Shown one piece after another: positions 30,643 to 43,210 of a stretch of DNA of 64,000 bases. Origin of the DNA: Litchfieldella qijiaojingensis (GTDB lineage Bacteria > Pseudomonadota > Gammaproteobacteria > Pseudomonadales > Halomonadaceae); NCBI RefSeq assembly GCF_014651875.1, contig NZ_BMXS01000013.1:62001-126000 (forward strand), read 5' to 3'. Both the position numbers and the translations under genes were made by a program. Each line of letters begins with the position of its first letter. The stretch's first letter is position 1. The notes below the pieces were generated by a model. That model saw only the letters and a list, made by a program, of their open reading frames with translations. It did not search any database and was not told the DNA's origin.

Positions 30643-31797
30643 ATGCCCATGCCTGAAAACGCCGCTCTCTCCCCCACGCTGACACTTGCCATGGAGTTGA
30701 TGCGTCGCCCTTCGGTGACCCCCGACGACGTCGGTTGCCAGGCCCTGATGGTCGAACGACTCGAACGGCTGGGTTTTCACGTCGAGCGGCTACCCTTCGG
30801 CGATGTCGAGAACTTCTGGGCGGTGCGCGGCCATCATGGACCGGTATTGGCCTTCGCCGGCCATACCGATGTGGTGCCTAGCGGCCCGGACGTGCTTTGG
30901 GAACATCCCCCCTTCGAACCGTGCATCGACGATGACGGCATGCTGTGCGGCCGTGGCGCCGCCGACATGAAGGGCAGCCTGGCGGCAATGATTACCGCCG
31001 TGGAACGTTTCGTGACCGCCAACCCCAACCATGATGGCAAGATCGCCTTCCTGATCACCTCCGACGAGGAAGGGCCGGCGATCGACGGCACCCGAGCGGT
31101 GGTCGAACATCTGCGCGAAGCACATGAACGCTTGGATTACTGTATCGTCGGCGAGCCATCTTCCACCAGCGAACTGGCCGACACGATCAAGAACGGGAGG
31201 CGCGGCTCGCTCGGGGGCGTACTGCACGTCAAAGGGGTACAAGGTCATGTAGCCTATCCACACCTCGCGCGAAACCCCATTCACGAGACCACGTCCGCCC
31301 TGGATGCCCTGGTACGCGAACACTGGGACGGCGGCAATTCCTTCTTCCCCGCCACCAGTTTTCAGATCTCCAACATCCGCTCGGGGACCGGCGCTACCAA
31401 TGTGATCCCCGGCGAGTTGGAGGTAATTTTCAACTTCCGCTACTCCACCGAGGTCACCCACACGCAACTGCGCGAACGCACCGAGGCGATCCTCGACGCC
31501 CACGGTCTCGACTATCGCCTTGACTGGACGCTCAACGGGGAACCCTTCCTCACTGCCAAGGGCGAACTGGTGGAGGCCGCATTGGCTGGGGTCGAGGAAG
31601 TATTGGGGCGGCGCCCCGAACTGTCGACGGCCGGCGGTACCTCCGATGGCCGCTTCATTGCCACGTTGGGCGCCCAGGTAGTCGAATTGGGACCACTCAA
31701 TGCTACTATCCACAAGGTCAACGAGCGGGTCTACGCTGCCGACCTGGATACCCTGAGTGATATCTACGAAGCCATCCTCGGGCGGCTATTCGTCTAG
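30643..31797 (+). CDS. dapE: Succinyl-diaminopimelate desuccinylase
   Basis: Di-zinc M20 hydrolase that releases LL-diaminopimelate. It has 384 aa from the ATG at 30643 (AGGA 7 nt upstream; E. coli 375 aa). The metal ligands are H74 and catalytic D76 ([11 protein letters not shown]), D108 ([10 protein letters not shown]), the E142-E143 pair ([11 protein letters not shown]) and the final histidine in [10 protein letters not shown]. The dimerisation domain lies between. With dapC and dapD it completes the succinylase branch in this operon. Confidence 0.97.
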   Translation: MPMPENAALSPTLTLAMELMRRPSVTPDDVGCQALMVERLERLGFHVERLPFGDVENFWAVRGHHGPVLAFAGHTDVVPSGPDVLWEHPPFEPCIDDDGMLCGRGAADMKGSLAAMITAVERFVTANPNHDGKIAFLITSDEEGPAIDGTRAVVEHLREAHERLDYCIVGEPSSTSELADTIKNGRRGSLGGVLHVKGVQGHVAYPHLARNPIHETTSALDALVREHWDGGNSFFPATSFQISNIRSGTGATNVIPGELEVIFNFRYSTEVTHTQLRERTEAILDAHGLDYRLDWTLNGEPFLTAKGELVEAALAGVEEVLGRRPELSTAGGTSDGRFIATLGAQVVELGPLNATIHKVNERVYAADLDTLSDIYEAILGRLFV

Positions 31798-31815
31798 GCA
31801 AGGGTGAGGGACACC

Positions 31816-32202
31816 ATGCAGCGCTATCCCGATATTGAAATCTACCTGGCTCATGTGTCTCTCGAGCCGCTGAACGCCTGGTTGGCCGAGCGCCTGGATG
31901 CGCCGCCCCTGCAGGGGGCCGGCAAGCGCAAGGCACGCACCACCGGCTACGGCAACGGTCGTCGCATCCCCGTACTGCTGGTGGAGCAGGCGGCGGACGG
32001 CTACGCAAGCTTGTGGTTCGACAGCGATGCGACGCCCTGGCCACGCGACGTGGACTGTGCCCGTGAAGCCGCTCAGCGGCTCGGATGCGAAGTGCGCTGT
32101 TCGTTGGGCGGCTGGCAACCCGGCGACGACCCCGATCGCTTCTGGCAAGTACTGTCCGACGGTACCGAAGGCGCCATCGATTGGCCCGACTCGGGACAGT
32201 AG
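31816..32202 (+). CDS. Uncharacterised protein, last gene after dapE
   Basis: I do not recognise a family. It has 128 aa from the ATG at 31816, preceded closely by GAGGG and starting 18 bp after the dapE stop. No signal peptide or membrane segment is seen. It opens YPDIEIYLAHVSLEPLNAWL (an alpha/beta pattern), has a basic loop (GAGKRKARTTGYGNG) and then PVLLVEQAADGYASLWFDSD, and a tryptophan-rich end. Base composition is like its neighbours. Co-transcription with dapE is likely, and a strong hairpin terminator follows. The function is unknown. Confidence 0.8.
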   Translation: MQRYPDIEIYLAHVSLEPLNAWLAERLDAPPLQGAGKRKARTTGYGNGRRIPVLLVEQAADGYASLWFDSDATPWPRDVDCAREAAQRLGCEVRCSLGGWQPGDDPDRFWQVLSDGTEGAIDWPDSGQ

Positions 32203-32211
32203 GCCATAAAC

Positions 32212-32243
32212 GACAACGCCCCGCTCACAGGCGGGGCGTTGTC
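32212..32243. terminator. Bidirectional terminator between the dapE operon and the CSD gene
   Basis: A perfect 13 bp stem (GACAACGCCCCGC with its complement) and a 6-nt loop lie between convergent genes. The U-tract is short on either side, so it is a strong hairpin with weak tails. Confidence 0.75.
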
Positions 32244-32259
32244 AGAACGAGCAAGGCAT

Positions 32260-32724
32260 TCAAGTAATTACTGTAACATCGTCTGCCTGCAAGCCACGTT
32301 CATTCTCGATGACGTGATAACGCACCTTCTGCCCTTCGGCCAAGGTGCGATGCCCCTTGCCGCGAATGGCGCGAAAATGTACGAAGACGTCTTCACCGCT
32401 ATCACGGGTGATGAAGCCGTATCCCTTGTTGACATTGAACCACTTGACCTCGCCGATCTCACGGTCGTCGTCCTCGACTTCAGCCAGAGTGGCCAGTTTC
32501 GGGGTCAACACGTTGACCGCCAGGGTGGCAACCAACAACAACAGGAACACTGCAACGGCCGAGGCCATGTAGACGGCAGCTACCCCACCCAGTTCGAGCG
32601 CGGCAAACAGCTCTTGGGACAGGGCACCTCCGGTGAAGGAAACGAACAGGGCAATCAACAATGGAGCGGGCGCGGCAAGCAACAGACTGATCAGACTACA
32701 ACGAAGCAAGACCTTACGATTCAT
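32260..32724 (-). CDS. Membrane-anchored cold-shock domain protein
   Basis: The 154 aa protein has two hydrophobic helices (about residues 8-30 and 47-73), a short acidic hinge ([10 protein letters not shown]) and then a complete cold-shock domain (about 88-154). The nucleic-acid motifs RNP1 (KGYGFI) and RNP2 (DVFVHF) are intact. The layout implies an RNA- or ssDNA-binding domain held at the inner membrane, probably facing the cytoplasm. GAGGT precedes the ATG. Free CspA-type proteins are about 70 aa without helices; some other proteins join a cold-shock domain to DUF1294 helices in the opposite order. The function is not known. Confidence 0.88.
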   Translation of the reverse strand: MNRKVLLRCSLISLLLAAPAPLLIALFVSFTGGALSQELFAALELGGVAAVYMASAVAVFLLLLVATLAVNVLTPKLATLAEVEDDDREIGEVKWFNVNKGYGFITRDSGEDVFVHFRAIRGKGHRTLAEGQKVRYHVIENERGLQADDVTVIT

Positions 32725-32825
32725 GGACCTCGAGTTCTCTTATGATGGCAATGGATGAACGATCATGATGAATGCCCAGCAGTACATGCGCCTCTGGGCG
32801 TTGATCCATCAGTGAAGGTGTCGCG

Positions 32826-33110
32826 ATGAACGGCAACACGCAACCCGAAGATTCTAGCATGACAAAAGACGACTCGCTCGCGCACTGCTGCGCGCGACTC
32901 GACGACCTGGAAAGCCGCATTGCCTATCAGGAACACTGGTTGGAAAGCCTGGACCGAGCCGTGGCAGCCCAAGAGAAACGACTGGCACAACTGGAAAGGC
33001 TAAATGAGCTGATGCAGCAGCGCCTGCGCGAACAGCAGCGCACCCTGCAGGAAAGTGACCGCGACGATACCGGCTTTCGCCCCGAGGACGAGATACCGCC
33101 GCACTATTGA
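32826..33110 (+). CDS. slyX: SlyX family protein
   Basis: Small coiled-coil protein of 94 aa. The central heptads (LDDLESRIAYQEHWLESLDR, then LAQLERLNELMQQRLREQQR) and the C-terminal DEIPPHY are the marks of SlyX. GAAGGTG precedes the ATG; a second ATG at 32859 would shorten it by 11 residues. The molecular role of SlyX is unknown. A heptamer repeat array starts 6 bp after its stop. Confidence 0.92.
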   Translation: MNGNTQPEDSSMTKDDSLAHCCARLDDLESRIAYQEHWLESLDRAVAAQEKRLAQLERLNELMQQRLREQQRTLQESDRDDTGFRPEDEIPPHY

Positions 33111-33116
33111 CGAAAA

Positions 33117-33172
33117 AGGAAGAAGGAAGAAGGAAGAAGGAAGAAGGAAGAAGGAAGAAGGAAGAAGGAAGA
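33117..33172. repeat. Heptamer tandem array (GGAAGAA), about eight copies
   Basis: About eight perfect head-to-tail copies of a 7 bp purine-only unit start 6 bp after the slyX stop, in the gap between convergent slyX and trxB. The unit length is not a multiple of three, so it is not a protein repeat. Copy number probably varies between strains. Confidence 0.95.
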
Positions 33173-33201
33173 CAGTATCTGGCTTTTCCCTCCTTCTTCA
33201 A

Positions 33202-33279
33202 AGCGCGCAGCGCCGATCTTCAACCTCCCCTCTTCAAGCTGCGTAGCAGCGTTCTTCCCTCTTTCAGCCGCGAAGCGGC
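33202..33279. repeat. Three small hairpins with covarying stems
   Basis: Three related units, each flanked by CTTC motifs, carry short palindromes: GCGC..GCGC (33203-33213), GCTGC-GTA-GCAGC (33238-33250) and GCCGC-GAA-GCGGC (33267-33279). Stem positions change in pairs while pairing is kept. They fill the rest of the slyX-trxB gap up to 14 bp from the trxB stop. Confidence 0.7.
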
Positions 33280-33292
33280 GCTCTTCCGGCTT

Positions 33293-34390
<1,098 letters not shown>

Positions 34391-34427
34391 TCATTGTAAC
34401 CCGGCTTGCCGCACGGATCGCAACGCA

Positions 34428-34452
34428 AGAGGCGGCCTCTCGGACCGCCTCT
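34428..34452 (-). terminator. Hairpin after the peroxiredoxin gene
   Basis: An 8 bp perfect stem (AGAGGCGG / CCGCCTCT, 9-nt loop) follows the peroxiredoxin stop by 15 bp. The tail TGCGTTGCG is not a proper U-run, so termination may be partial and leave some read-through into trxB. Confidence 0.5.
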
Positions 34453-34467
34453 GGGATTGCCGAAGGC

Positions 34468-35070
34468 TTACAGTGCCTGAGAGTGGGCACCCAGGTACTT
34501 GGCAACGCCTTCCGCGTCGGCCTGCATGCCTTCCTTGCCTTCTTCCCAGCCTGCCGGGCAGACTTCGCCATGCTTCTGGTGATGCTTGAGAGCCTTGACC
34601 ATGCGCAACATCTCGTCGACGTTACGGCCCAGCGGCAGGTTGTTCACCACCTGATGCTGGACGATGCCATTCTCGTCGATCAGGAAGGAACCACGCATGG
34701 CGACGCCGGCTTCCGGATGCTCGATGCCATAGGCTTGAGTGATTTCATGCTTGACGTCGGCGACGATGGGGAAACCGACTTCACCGATACCACCCTTCTC
34801 CGGGGAAGTCTTGCGCCAGGCATAGTGGGTGAACTGGGAGTCGATGGACACCCCGATCACTTCGACGCCGAGTTCCTTGAACTGTGCCAGACGATTGTCG
34901 TGGGCGATGATCTCGGACGGGCAGACGAAGGTGAAATCCAGCGGCCAGAAGAACAGCACGCGCAGCTTGCCGTTACTGTCCGACAGCTTGAAGTTCTCGA
35001 CGATTTCACCGTTCCCCAAAACGGCAGCGGCTTCGAAATCCGGGGCTTGACGACCAACCAGTACGCTCAT
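34468..35070 (-). CDS. 2-Cys peroxiredoxin (AhpC/Prx1 type)
   Basis: Reduces hydrogen peroxide and organic peroxides. It has 200 aa; the peroxidatic cysteine is C50 in DFTFVCPSE and the resolving cysteine is C171 in GEVCPAGW, as in typical 2-Cys enzymes. Length and C-terminus (YLGAHSQAL) fit the roughly 200-residue class found in Pseudomonas and Halomonas, which is usually reduced by thioredoxin. No ahpF is next to it; trxB is, which suggests TrxB-thioredoxin as its reductant. AAAGGAG lies 7 nt before the ATG at 35070. A candidate OxyR site lies upstream. Confidence 0.94.
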   Translation of the reverse strand: MSVLVGRQAPDFEAAAVLGNGEIVENFKLSDSNGKLRVLFFWPLDFTFVCPSEIIAHDNRLAQFKELGVEVIGVSIDSQFTHYAWRKTSPEKGGIGEVGFPIVADVKHEITQAYGIEHPEAGVAMRGSFLIDENGIVQHQVVNNLPLGRNVDEMLRMVKALKHHQKHGEVCPAGWEEGKEGMQADAEGVAKYLGAHSQAL

Positions 35071-35154
35071 GCAGATCTCCTTTGAGAGTGAGTGGCTCTT
35101 GAGTAAACGTGTCAAAACGGAATCCAGCCTAAGGCCAAGACCAGGATACCGCAA

Positions 35155-35191
35155 TTTAATAAGCCCAATCGGCAATATAGTCAGTGCCTAT
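35155..35191 (-). promoter_or_regulatory. Candidate OxyR site over the peroxiredoxin promoter
   Basis: The minus strand reads ATAG-N7-CTAT-N7-ATTG-N7-TAAA. The first two quarter-sites match the OxyR consensus (ATAG-N7-CTAT-N7-ATAG-N7-CTAT) perfectly, the third at 3 of 4 and the fourth poorly. It overlaps a possible promoter (CTGACT, 17 bp, TATTAA), at the place where OxyR activates from next to the -35. It is about 85-120 bp upstream of the ATG. Confidence 0.4.
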
Positions 35192-35240
35192 CCTGCCGTG
35201 GACACGTGACCGCGCGATGACCACGAACGATGGTGGACAT

Positions 35241-35450
35241 TCAAAGAACCTCGTCATCGCGGTTCACGATCACACCTTCCAGTTCACCGCTGTGCGGCGA
35301 TACCGTCACCATGACCTGGATGGGCGCACAACAGCGCGGACAATCTTCCCAGGTCTGATGACTTCCCTGGCTGGCATCCACCAGCAGGTCGAATTCGGTG
35401 CTGCAGTACGGGCAGTGGACCAAGTGCGAGGTCAACATTTCCTCATGCAT
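35241..35450 (-). CDS. CPXCG motif cysteine-rich protein
   Basis: Small zinc-ribbon-like protein, 69 aa. Two cysteine pairs are seen: CPYC (residues about 12-15, in LVHCPYCSTEFD) and CPRC followed by a third cysteine (WEDCPRCCAPIQV). This pattern marks the conserved CPXCG family, whose role is unknown. The ATG at 35450 has GGGAG 7 nt upstream; an 11-residue longer frame to 35483 is unlikely. It is transcribed towards the peroxiredoxin gene but well separated from it. Confidence 0.85.
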   Translation of the reverse strand: MHEEMLTSHLVHCPYCSTEFDLLVDASQGSHQTWEDCPRCCAPIQVMVTVSPHSGELEGVIVNRDDEVL

Positions 35451-35695
35451 GCTGCGCTCCCGGCGGCAGTGCACCACACCCACACCGAGCCATTCCTAAT
35501 GGGGGCAGTGCACGATGCTTTCAAGTCGTCATGATTAAGCCGAAGCGAATTTCCGGCCTTCCCTTGTTTCCACAGCATAGCCGTTGATGCCGGCCGGCTG
35601 CCCTCTGGGGCAACGCTTGAAAACAGCATCTATCATGACCATGTGATACAAGAGTCCCGCCCGAATGACCCTTCATTCGTCATGAGGAGAAGACC

Positions 35696-38437
<2,742 letters not shown>

Positions 38438-38458
38438 TCTCGATCACCATTCAAAGCC

Positions 38459-38490
38459 AAGGCCCTGCCGGGAGACCAACAGGGCCTTTT
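38459..38490 (+). terminator. Rho-independent terminator of acnA
   Basis: A GGCCCTG / CAGGGCC stem (12-nt loop), extendable by AA/TT, runs directly into TTTT, 20 bp after the acnA stop. It has the right order and orientation for an intrinsic terminator. Confidence 0.8.
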
Positions 38491-38503
38491 AGTCGCTAAA
38501 TGA

Positions 38504-38610
38504 GCTTCGGGCTTCGGGCTTCGGGCTTCGGGCTTCGGGCTTCGGGCTTCGGGCTTCGGGCTTCGGGCTTCGGGCTTCGGGCTTCGGGCTTCGGGCTTCG
38601 GGCTTCGGGC
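38504..38610. repeat. Heptamer tandem array (GCTTCGG), about 15 copies
   Basis: Fifteen perfect copies of a 7 bp unit and two further bases lie between the acnA terminator and the maeA stop, which are convergent. After it comes a looser GCTCGTAGCTCGCAACTCG-type repeat (38620-38658). In a minus-strand reading the array would encode PKPEARS repeats, but no real gene runs through it. Confidence 0.95.
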
Positions 38611-38662
38611 AGAAAACTGCTCGCTGCTCGTAGCTCGCAACTCGTAGCCCTCGGCTCGTGGC

Positions 38663-40342
38663 TTAGAACGCCCGGCGACGATAACCGCGATAGCGCGGAT
38701 ACCAGAAGTTGCGCTCGATCGCTTCCCACAGCGTATCGTCGTCGCTTCTCAGTGCCACATGATCTTCCTGGGCCTGCCTGGCCACGTCGAAGGCAATGGT
38801 CTTGCTGACCTCGCGGATATCGGACAGTGCCGGCAACAGCGCTCCCTCGCCATACTTGACGATGGGCGCGGCATTGGCCAAGGCGTTGGAGGCCGCCATC
38901 AGCATGCCATCGGTGACTCGCGAGGCGCCAGCGGCGACCACGCCGAGTCCCACGCCCGGGAAGATGTAAGCATTGTTGCATTGGGCGATACGGTAGGTCT
39001 TGCCCTTCAGTTCCACCGGCTTGAATGGGCTACCGGTGGCAACCAGCGCCTGGCCATCAGTCCAGGCAAGGATTTCCTCGGGCGTGGCCTCGACCCTGGA
39101 AGTGGGGTTGGAAAGCGGCATCACCAGTGGGTGCGGACAACCCTCCCGCAACGTTTCGATCACCTCGCGGGTAAACAGGCCGCGCTGGCCGGAAACACCA
39201 ATCAACACCGTGGGCCTGGCGTGACGCACCACTTCCAGCAACCCCCGCTCGCCCCACTCGGCGACGCTGGCCGGCTCATGCGCCAGACGCGACTGGAAGT
39301 CGTATAGCCCATCCATGTCGCTGGTCAGCAGCCCGCAGCGATCGATCATGAAGACTCGTTTCCGTGCCTCGGCCTCGCTGACTCCCTCCTCTTGCATCGC
39401 CACCACGATCTGTTCGGCTATACCGCAGCCCGCCGAGCCAGCGCCGACGAAGGCAATACGCTGCTCGCTGACCTTCTCGCCCTTGGCCTTGCAGGCGGCC
39501 AGCAACGTACCCACGCACACCGCCGCGGTGCCTTGGATATCGTCGTTGAAGCAGCACAGTTCGTCGCGGTAGCGCTCGAGCAGCGGCATGGCGTTGGTCT
39601 GGGCGAAGTCCTCGAACTGCAGCAGCACATTCGGCCAGCGACGCTTCACCGCGGCGATGAAGTCTTCAAGGAAGGCATCGTATTCTGCCTGCGAGATGCG
39701 CTCATGGCGCCAGCCCATGTACATGGGGTCATCGAGCAGTGCCTGGTTGTTGGTTCCCACATCGAGCATGATCGGCAGGGTATACGCCGGGCTGATGCCG
39801 CCACAAGCGGTGTACAGCGACAACTTGCCGATCGGGATACCCATGCCACCGATGCCCTGGTCGCCGAGCCCCAGAATACGTTCGCCATCGGTGACCACGA
39901 TCACCTTGACGTTGTCCTTGGTGGCACTGCGCAGGATGTCGTCCAGGTACTCGCGATGGGGGTAGGAGACGAACAGCCCCCGGTGGTTGCGGTAAATGTT
40001 GGAGAATTCCTCACAGGCCTCGCCCACCGTAGGCGTATAGATAATCGGAAGTATCTCCTCGAGGTGCTCCTCCAGCAAGCGGAAGAACAACGTTTCGTTG
40101 TCGTCCTGGATGGCCCGCAGGTAGATGTGCCGGTCAAGGTCGTTCTGGCACTGCCGGTACTGGCGATAGGCACGTTCGGCCTGCTCTTCGATGGTCTCGA
40201 CGTTATGGGGAAGCAAACCGACCAGGTTGAAGGCGATGCGTTCCGGCAACGTAAACGCGCTACCCTTGTTGAGCAGCGGCATCTCCAGCAGGGTGGGTCC
40301 GGCGTAGGGCACGTACAGTGGGCGTTTGGCTGGCTCGTTCAT
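38663..40342 (-). CDS. maeA: NAD-dependent malic enzyme
   Basis: Oxidative decarboxylation of malate to pyruvate. It has 559 aa (E. coli MaeA 565), the large type with an N-terminal helical region. It shows [14 protein letters not shown], the catalytic [21 protein letters not shown] stretch with the family tyrosine and lysine, the metal-binding FEDFAQTNA and [11 protein letters not shown], and the NAD fold ([14 protein letters not shown]). NAD preference is inferred from its similarity to MaeA. It converges on acnA and is followed at 45 bp by nothing but its own leader; trpS lies upstream on the same strand. Confidence 0.95.
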   Translation of the reverse strand: MNEPAKRPLYVPYAGPTLLEMPLLNKGSAFTLPERIAFNLVGLLPHNVETIEEQAERAYRQYRQCQNDLDRHIYLRAIQDDNETLFFRLLEEHLEEILPIIYTPTVGEACEEFSNIYRNHRGLFVSYPHREYLDDILRSATKDNVKVIVVTDGERILGLGDQGIGGMGIPIGKLSLYTACGGISPAYTLPIMLDVGTNNQALLDDPMYMGWRHERISQAEYDAFLEDFIAAVKRRWPNVLLQFEDFAQTNAMPLLERYRDELCCFNDDIQGTAAVCVGTLLAACKAKGEKVSEQRIAFVGAGSAGCGIAEQIVVAMQEEGVSEAEARKRVFMIDRCGLLTSDMDGLYDFQSRLAHEPASVAEWGERGLLEVVRHARPTVLIGVSGQRGLFTREVIETLREGCPHPLVMPLSNPTSRVEATPEEILAWTDGQALVATGSPFKPVELKGKTYRIAQCNNAYIFPGVGLGVVAAGASRVTDGMLMAASNALANAAPIVKYGEGALLPALSDIREVSKTIAFDVARQAQEDHVALRSDDDTLWEAIERNFWYPRYRGYRRRAF

Positions 40343-40386
40343 CTCTCGTCTCGTGCTGTTGTCAGGGAATCGAGGTTAGTGGCGCG

Positions 40387-41400
40387 TCAGTGGAAACGCC
40401 CCAGCCCCACGGCTTGGCGAAGGCTGTCCATCAGCGGAGCGGCTTCGGCACGGGCTCGTTCGGCGCCCTTCTGGAGCACATCTTCAATATGGCCCGGATC
40501 CTCCATCAGCGCCTGGTAGCGCTCGCGCGGCTCTCGCAGGTGCTCGTTGAGGTATTCGAAGACCTGATTCTTGGCTTCTCCCCAACCGATACCGTCGCGA
40601 TACTGCTGGCGCATGAACTCGGTCTCTTCCACCGTGGCGAAGGCCGAATAAATCTGAAACAAGGTACAGGTATCCGGGTCCTTGGGCTCGCCCGGCTCCA
40701 GGGAGTTGGTCTTGATCTTGCGCACGAGTTTGAGCAGCTTCTTTTCGGACGCGAACAATGGGATGGTGTTGTTGTAGCTCTTGGACATCTTGCGCCCATC
40801 GAGACCACCGAGCACCTCCACCTTCTCGTCCACCACTGCCTCCGGCAGGGTGAAATACTGCCCCTTGTAGAGATGGTTGAATCGCCCCGCCATGTCGCGG
40901 GCCATTTCGATATGCTGGATCTGGTCACGACCCACCGGCACCTTGTGGGCATTGAACATCAGGATGTCGGCGGCCATCAGCACCGGATAGCCGAACAACC
41001 CCATTGTGATGCCCTTGTCGGGGTCCAGGTTGCCAGCGGCTTCGTTTTCCGCCACGGCCGCCTTGTAGGCATGCGCGCGGTTCATAAGCCCCTTGGCACA
41101 GACGCAGGACAACAGCCAAGTCAGTTCGGGGATCTCGGGAATGTCCGACTGACGATAGAAAATGGCGTTGTCGGTATCCAGCCCCAGTGCCAGCCAGGTG
41201 GCGGCGATCTCCAGCCGCGACTCCTGCACCCGTCGAGGATCCTGACACTTGATCAAGGAGTGCAGGTCGGCGAGGAAGTAGAAGGACTGGACGTTCGGGT
41301 CCTGGCTCGCGGCGATGGCGGGCTTGATGGCACCGACATAGTTGCCAAGATGCGGCGTGCCGGTAGTGGTGATGCCGGTAAGAACACGTGTCTTGCTCAT
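40387..41400 (-). CDS. trpS: Tryptophanyl-tRNA synthetase
   Basis: Class I synthetase of 337 aa (E. coli 334). The HIGH-type motif is TPHLGNY at 15-21 and the KMSKS motif is [10 protein letters not shown] near residue 205. The tryptophan-site segment ([11 protein letters not shown]) and the dimer region ([20 protein letters not shown]) are present. It lies 44 bp upstream of maeA on the same strand, with no obvious metabolic link. Confidence 0.97.
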   Translation of the reverse strand: MSKTRVLTGITTTGTPHLGNYVGAIKPAIAASQDPNVQSFYFLADLHSLIKCQDPRRVQESRLEIAATWLALGLDTDNAIFYRQSDIPEIPELTWLLSCVCAKGLMNRAHAYKAAVAENEAAGNLDPDKGITMGLFGYPVLMAADILMFNAHKVPVGRDQIQHIEMARDMAGRFNHLYKGQYFTLPEAVVDEKVEVLGGLDGRKMSKSYNNTIPLFASEKKLLKLVRKIKTNSLEPGEPKDPDTCTLFQIYSAFATVEETEFMRQQYRDGIGWGEAKNQVFEYLNEHLREPRERYQALMEDPGHIEDVLQKGAERARAEAAPLMDSLRQAVGLGRFH

Positions 41401-41478
41401 GGAATCGGACTGGCCTGATCTCTCGTTTCGATCGCGCCAGTTTACCGTGCTGCCCCGCTCAAGGCGAACAGGGCAGCA

Positions 41479-42594
41479 TTACTTCACCACGCTGGCGGGA
41501 TCCACGCTCTCCAGTCCGAAGGCCTCGGCCACCGCTGGATAGGTCACCTGACCATCATGCACGTTGAGCCCCGGCAGGAAGTACGGGTCGTCGGCCAGTG
41601 CCTGTCGCCAGCCCTTGTCGGCAAGCGCCATGACGAACGGCAGAGTGGCATTGGTCAGTGCCTGGGTCGAGGTTCGCGCCACGGCACCGGGCATGTTGGC
41701 CACGCAGTAATGCACGATACCATCGACGACGTAGGTTGGCTCAGCGTGGGTGGTCGCCTTGCTGGTCTCGAAGCAGCCACCCTGGTCAATGGCAACATCG
41801 ACCAGCACGCTGCCAGGCCGCATGTCCGCCAACTGCTCTCGGCGAATCAGCTTGGGAGCCGCGGCACCGGGCACCAGCACGGCACCGATGATCAGGTCCG
41901 AATCGCGAATCGCCTCATCCAGAGCATCGGCAGTGGAATATGCGGTTTTCAAACGTCCCTGATAGCGGTGGTCGAGCACTTCCAGGCGCGGAAGCGACTT
42001 ATCGAGAATCGTCACCTCAGCGCCCAAGCCCAACGCCATGCGAGCGGCGTTCTCGCCGACCACGCCGCCGCCGATGACGGTTACCCGGGCCGGCGGAACC
42101 CCCGGCACCCCCGGCAACAGCACGCCAGCCCCGCCCTGGGCCTTCTCCAGGCTGTGCGCGCCAGCCTGCACCGCCATGCGCCCAGCCACCGCGCTCATCG
42201 GCGCCAGCAGCGGCAACCCACCCTGAGCACTGGTGATGGTTTCGTATGCGATGCAGGTCGCCCCACTCTTCATCAGCCCTCGTGTGAGCGCCTCCTCAGC
42301 GGCCAAGTGCAGATAGGTGAACAGCGTCTGCCCCTTACGCAGACGCTCGACTTCCTCGGGCTGCGGCTCCTTGACCTTGAGAATCAGCTCGGCGCTGTCC
42401 CAGAGTGCGGCTACGTCGGCCTCGAGCGACGCTCCTGCCGCCTCGTAATCCGCATCGGGAAAACCCGCGCCTTCTCCGGCACCGGCCTGGACCCGGACTC
42501 GATGGCCACGATTCACCAGCTCGCGGGCGCCGGTCGGTGTCAGCGCCACGCGATACTCGTGGTTCTTGATTTCTTTGGGCACGGCGATCTTCAT
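41479..42594 (-). CDS. ald: Alanine dehydrogenase
   Basis: NAD-dependent interconversion of alanine and pyruvate plus ammonia. It has 371 aa, the usual family length, from the ATG at 42594 with GGAGGTG just upstream. The opening is [20 protein letters not shown]. The pyruvate-site lysine is in [11 protein letters not shown] and the histidine in [10 protein letters not shown]. The NAD fold starts [12 protein letters not shown], and [17 protein letters not shown] carries the catalytic aspartate. In related bacteria it serves alanine catabolism and is induced through Lrp/AsnC regulators; none is adjacent here, but paired repeats lie upstream. Confidence 0.97.
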   Translation of the reverse strand: MKIAVPKEIKNHEYRVALTPTGARELVNRGHRVRVQAGAGEGAGFPDADYEAAGASLEADVAALWDSAELILKVKEPQPEEVERLRKGQTLFTYLHLAAEEALTRGLMKSGATCIAYETITSAQGGLPLLAPMSAVAGRMAVQAGAHSLEKAQGGAGVLLPGVPGVPPARVTVIGGGVVGENAARMALGLGAEVTILDKSLPRLEVLDHRYQGRLKTAYSTADALDEAIRDSDLIIGAVLVPGAAAPKLIRREQLADMRPGSVLVDVAIDQGGCFETSKATTHAEPTYVVDGIVHYCVANMPGAVARTSTQALTNATLPFVMALADKGWRQALADDPYFLPGLNVHDGQVTYPAVAEAFGLESVDPASVVK

Positions 42595-42673
42595 GGCACC
42601 TCCGAACGAACATGTGATATCGCGATAAGACGGCTCTCTCACCCATTACAGCACAATGAGTCAATCACGATAA

Positions 42674-42707
42674 AATCACATGAAAATTCGCAACAATTTC
42701 ATGAAAA
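42674..42707 (-). promoter_or_regulatory. Paired direct repeats in the AT-rich ald upstream region
   Basis: Two copies of an AATYWCATGAAAA sequence on the plus strand (42674-42686 and 42695-42707) are spaced 21 bp apart, exactly two helical turns. They sit 80-113 bp upstream of ald in the most AT-rich patch of the window. This is a plausible operator for an Lrp/AsnC-type regulator; the regulator is not identified. Confidence 0.4.
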
Positions 42708-42843
42708 GCACCCGCAAAACCGGATGAGATCCCGTTAATTCAGCCAAAAACAAGAGGATTTCCGGTCCTCATTCTTTGGGCGGTCGGCGCCCTTCCAAGG
42801 AAGCGCTCCTTATCGGTGAAACGTGGGCATGCAATATAGGCAG

Positions 42844-43167
42844 TCAGGGTTGCCGATGACCACACTTCCAGCAGGCATCGAATACCCCCTCGAGTACCTC
42901 GCCACAACCCGGGCAGCGCCACTCGGGGGCAGAGGTGTTCGTCCCCTGCAGGCTTTCCTGGATCAATCGATGAGAACGCTCTGCGTTGTGGGCTGCGACC
43001 CAAACCTCGGGCTCGCACTCGGAGAGCGGTAGTTCGCCGGCTCCCCCGCCCAGGGTGAGGTTACGCAATTCAGCGGGAATGCCGGCCGCGGTCAACACAT
43101 TGTGGATATGGTTGACCAGCAAGGCATTGGGATGGGCAAAGACGCGAACGAATCCGGATTCAGCCAT
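42844..43167 (-). CDS. DUF2007 protein with C-terminal zinc ribbon
   Basis: The 107 aa protein opens FVRVFAHPNALLVNHIHNVL and continues to LPLSECEPEVWVAAHNAERS, the pattern of DUF2007 (small predicted signal-transducing domain). A CPGC...CWKC zinc ribbon is added at residues about 85-103. I chose the ATG at 43167; the frame extends to 43227 but would overlap rlmI. It lies 43 bp after the rlmI stop on the same strand. The function is unknown. Confidence 0.82.
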   Translation of the reverse strand: MAESGFVRVFAHPNALLVNHIHNVLTAAGIPAELRNLTLGGGAGELPLSECEPEVWVAAHNAERSHRLIQESLQGTNTSAPEWRCPGCGEVLEGVFDACWKCGHRQP

Positions 43168-43210
43168 AGTCCATAGTGACAGGAAATTAGCGAGCGCCGC
43201 AATTTCCTCG

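Noticed and set aside
38496-38981. Minus-strand frame with PKPEARS repeats
   Set aside because: The repeats come from the heptamer array read in three frames, and upstream it is out of frame with maeA.
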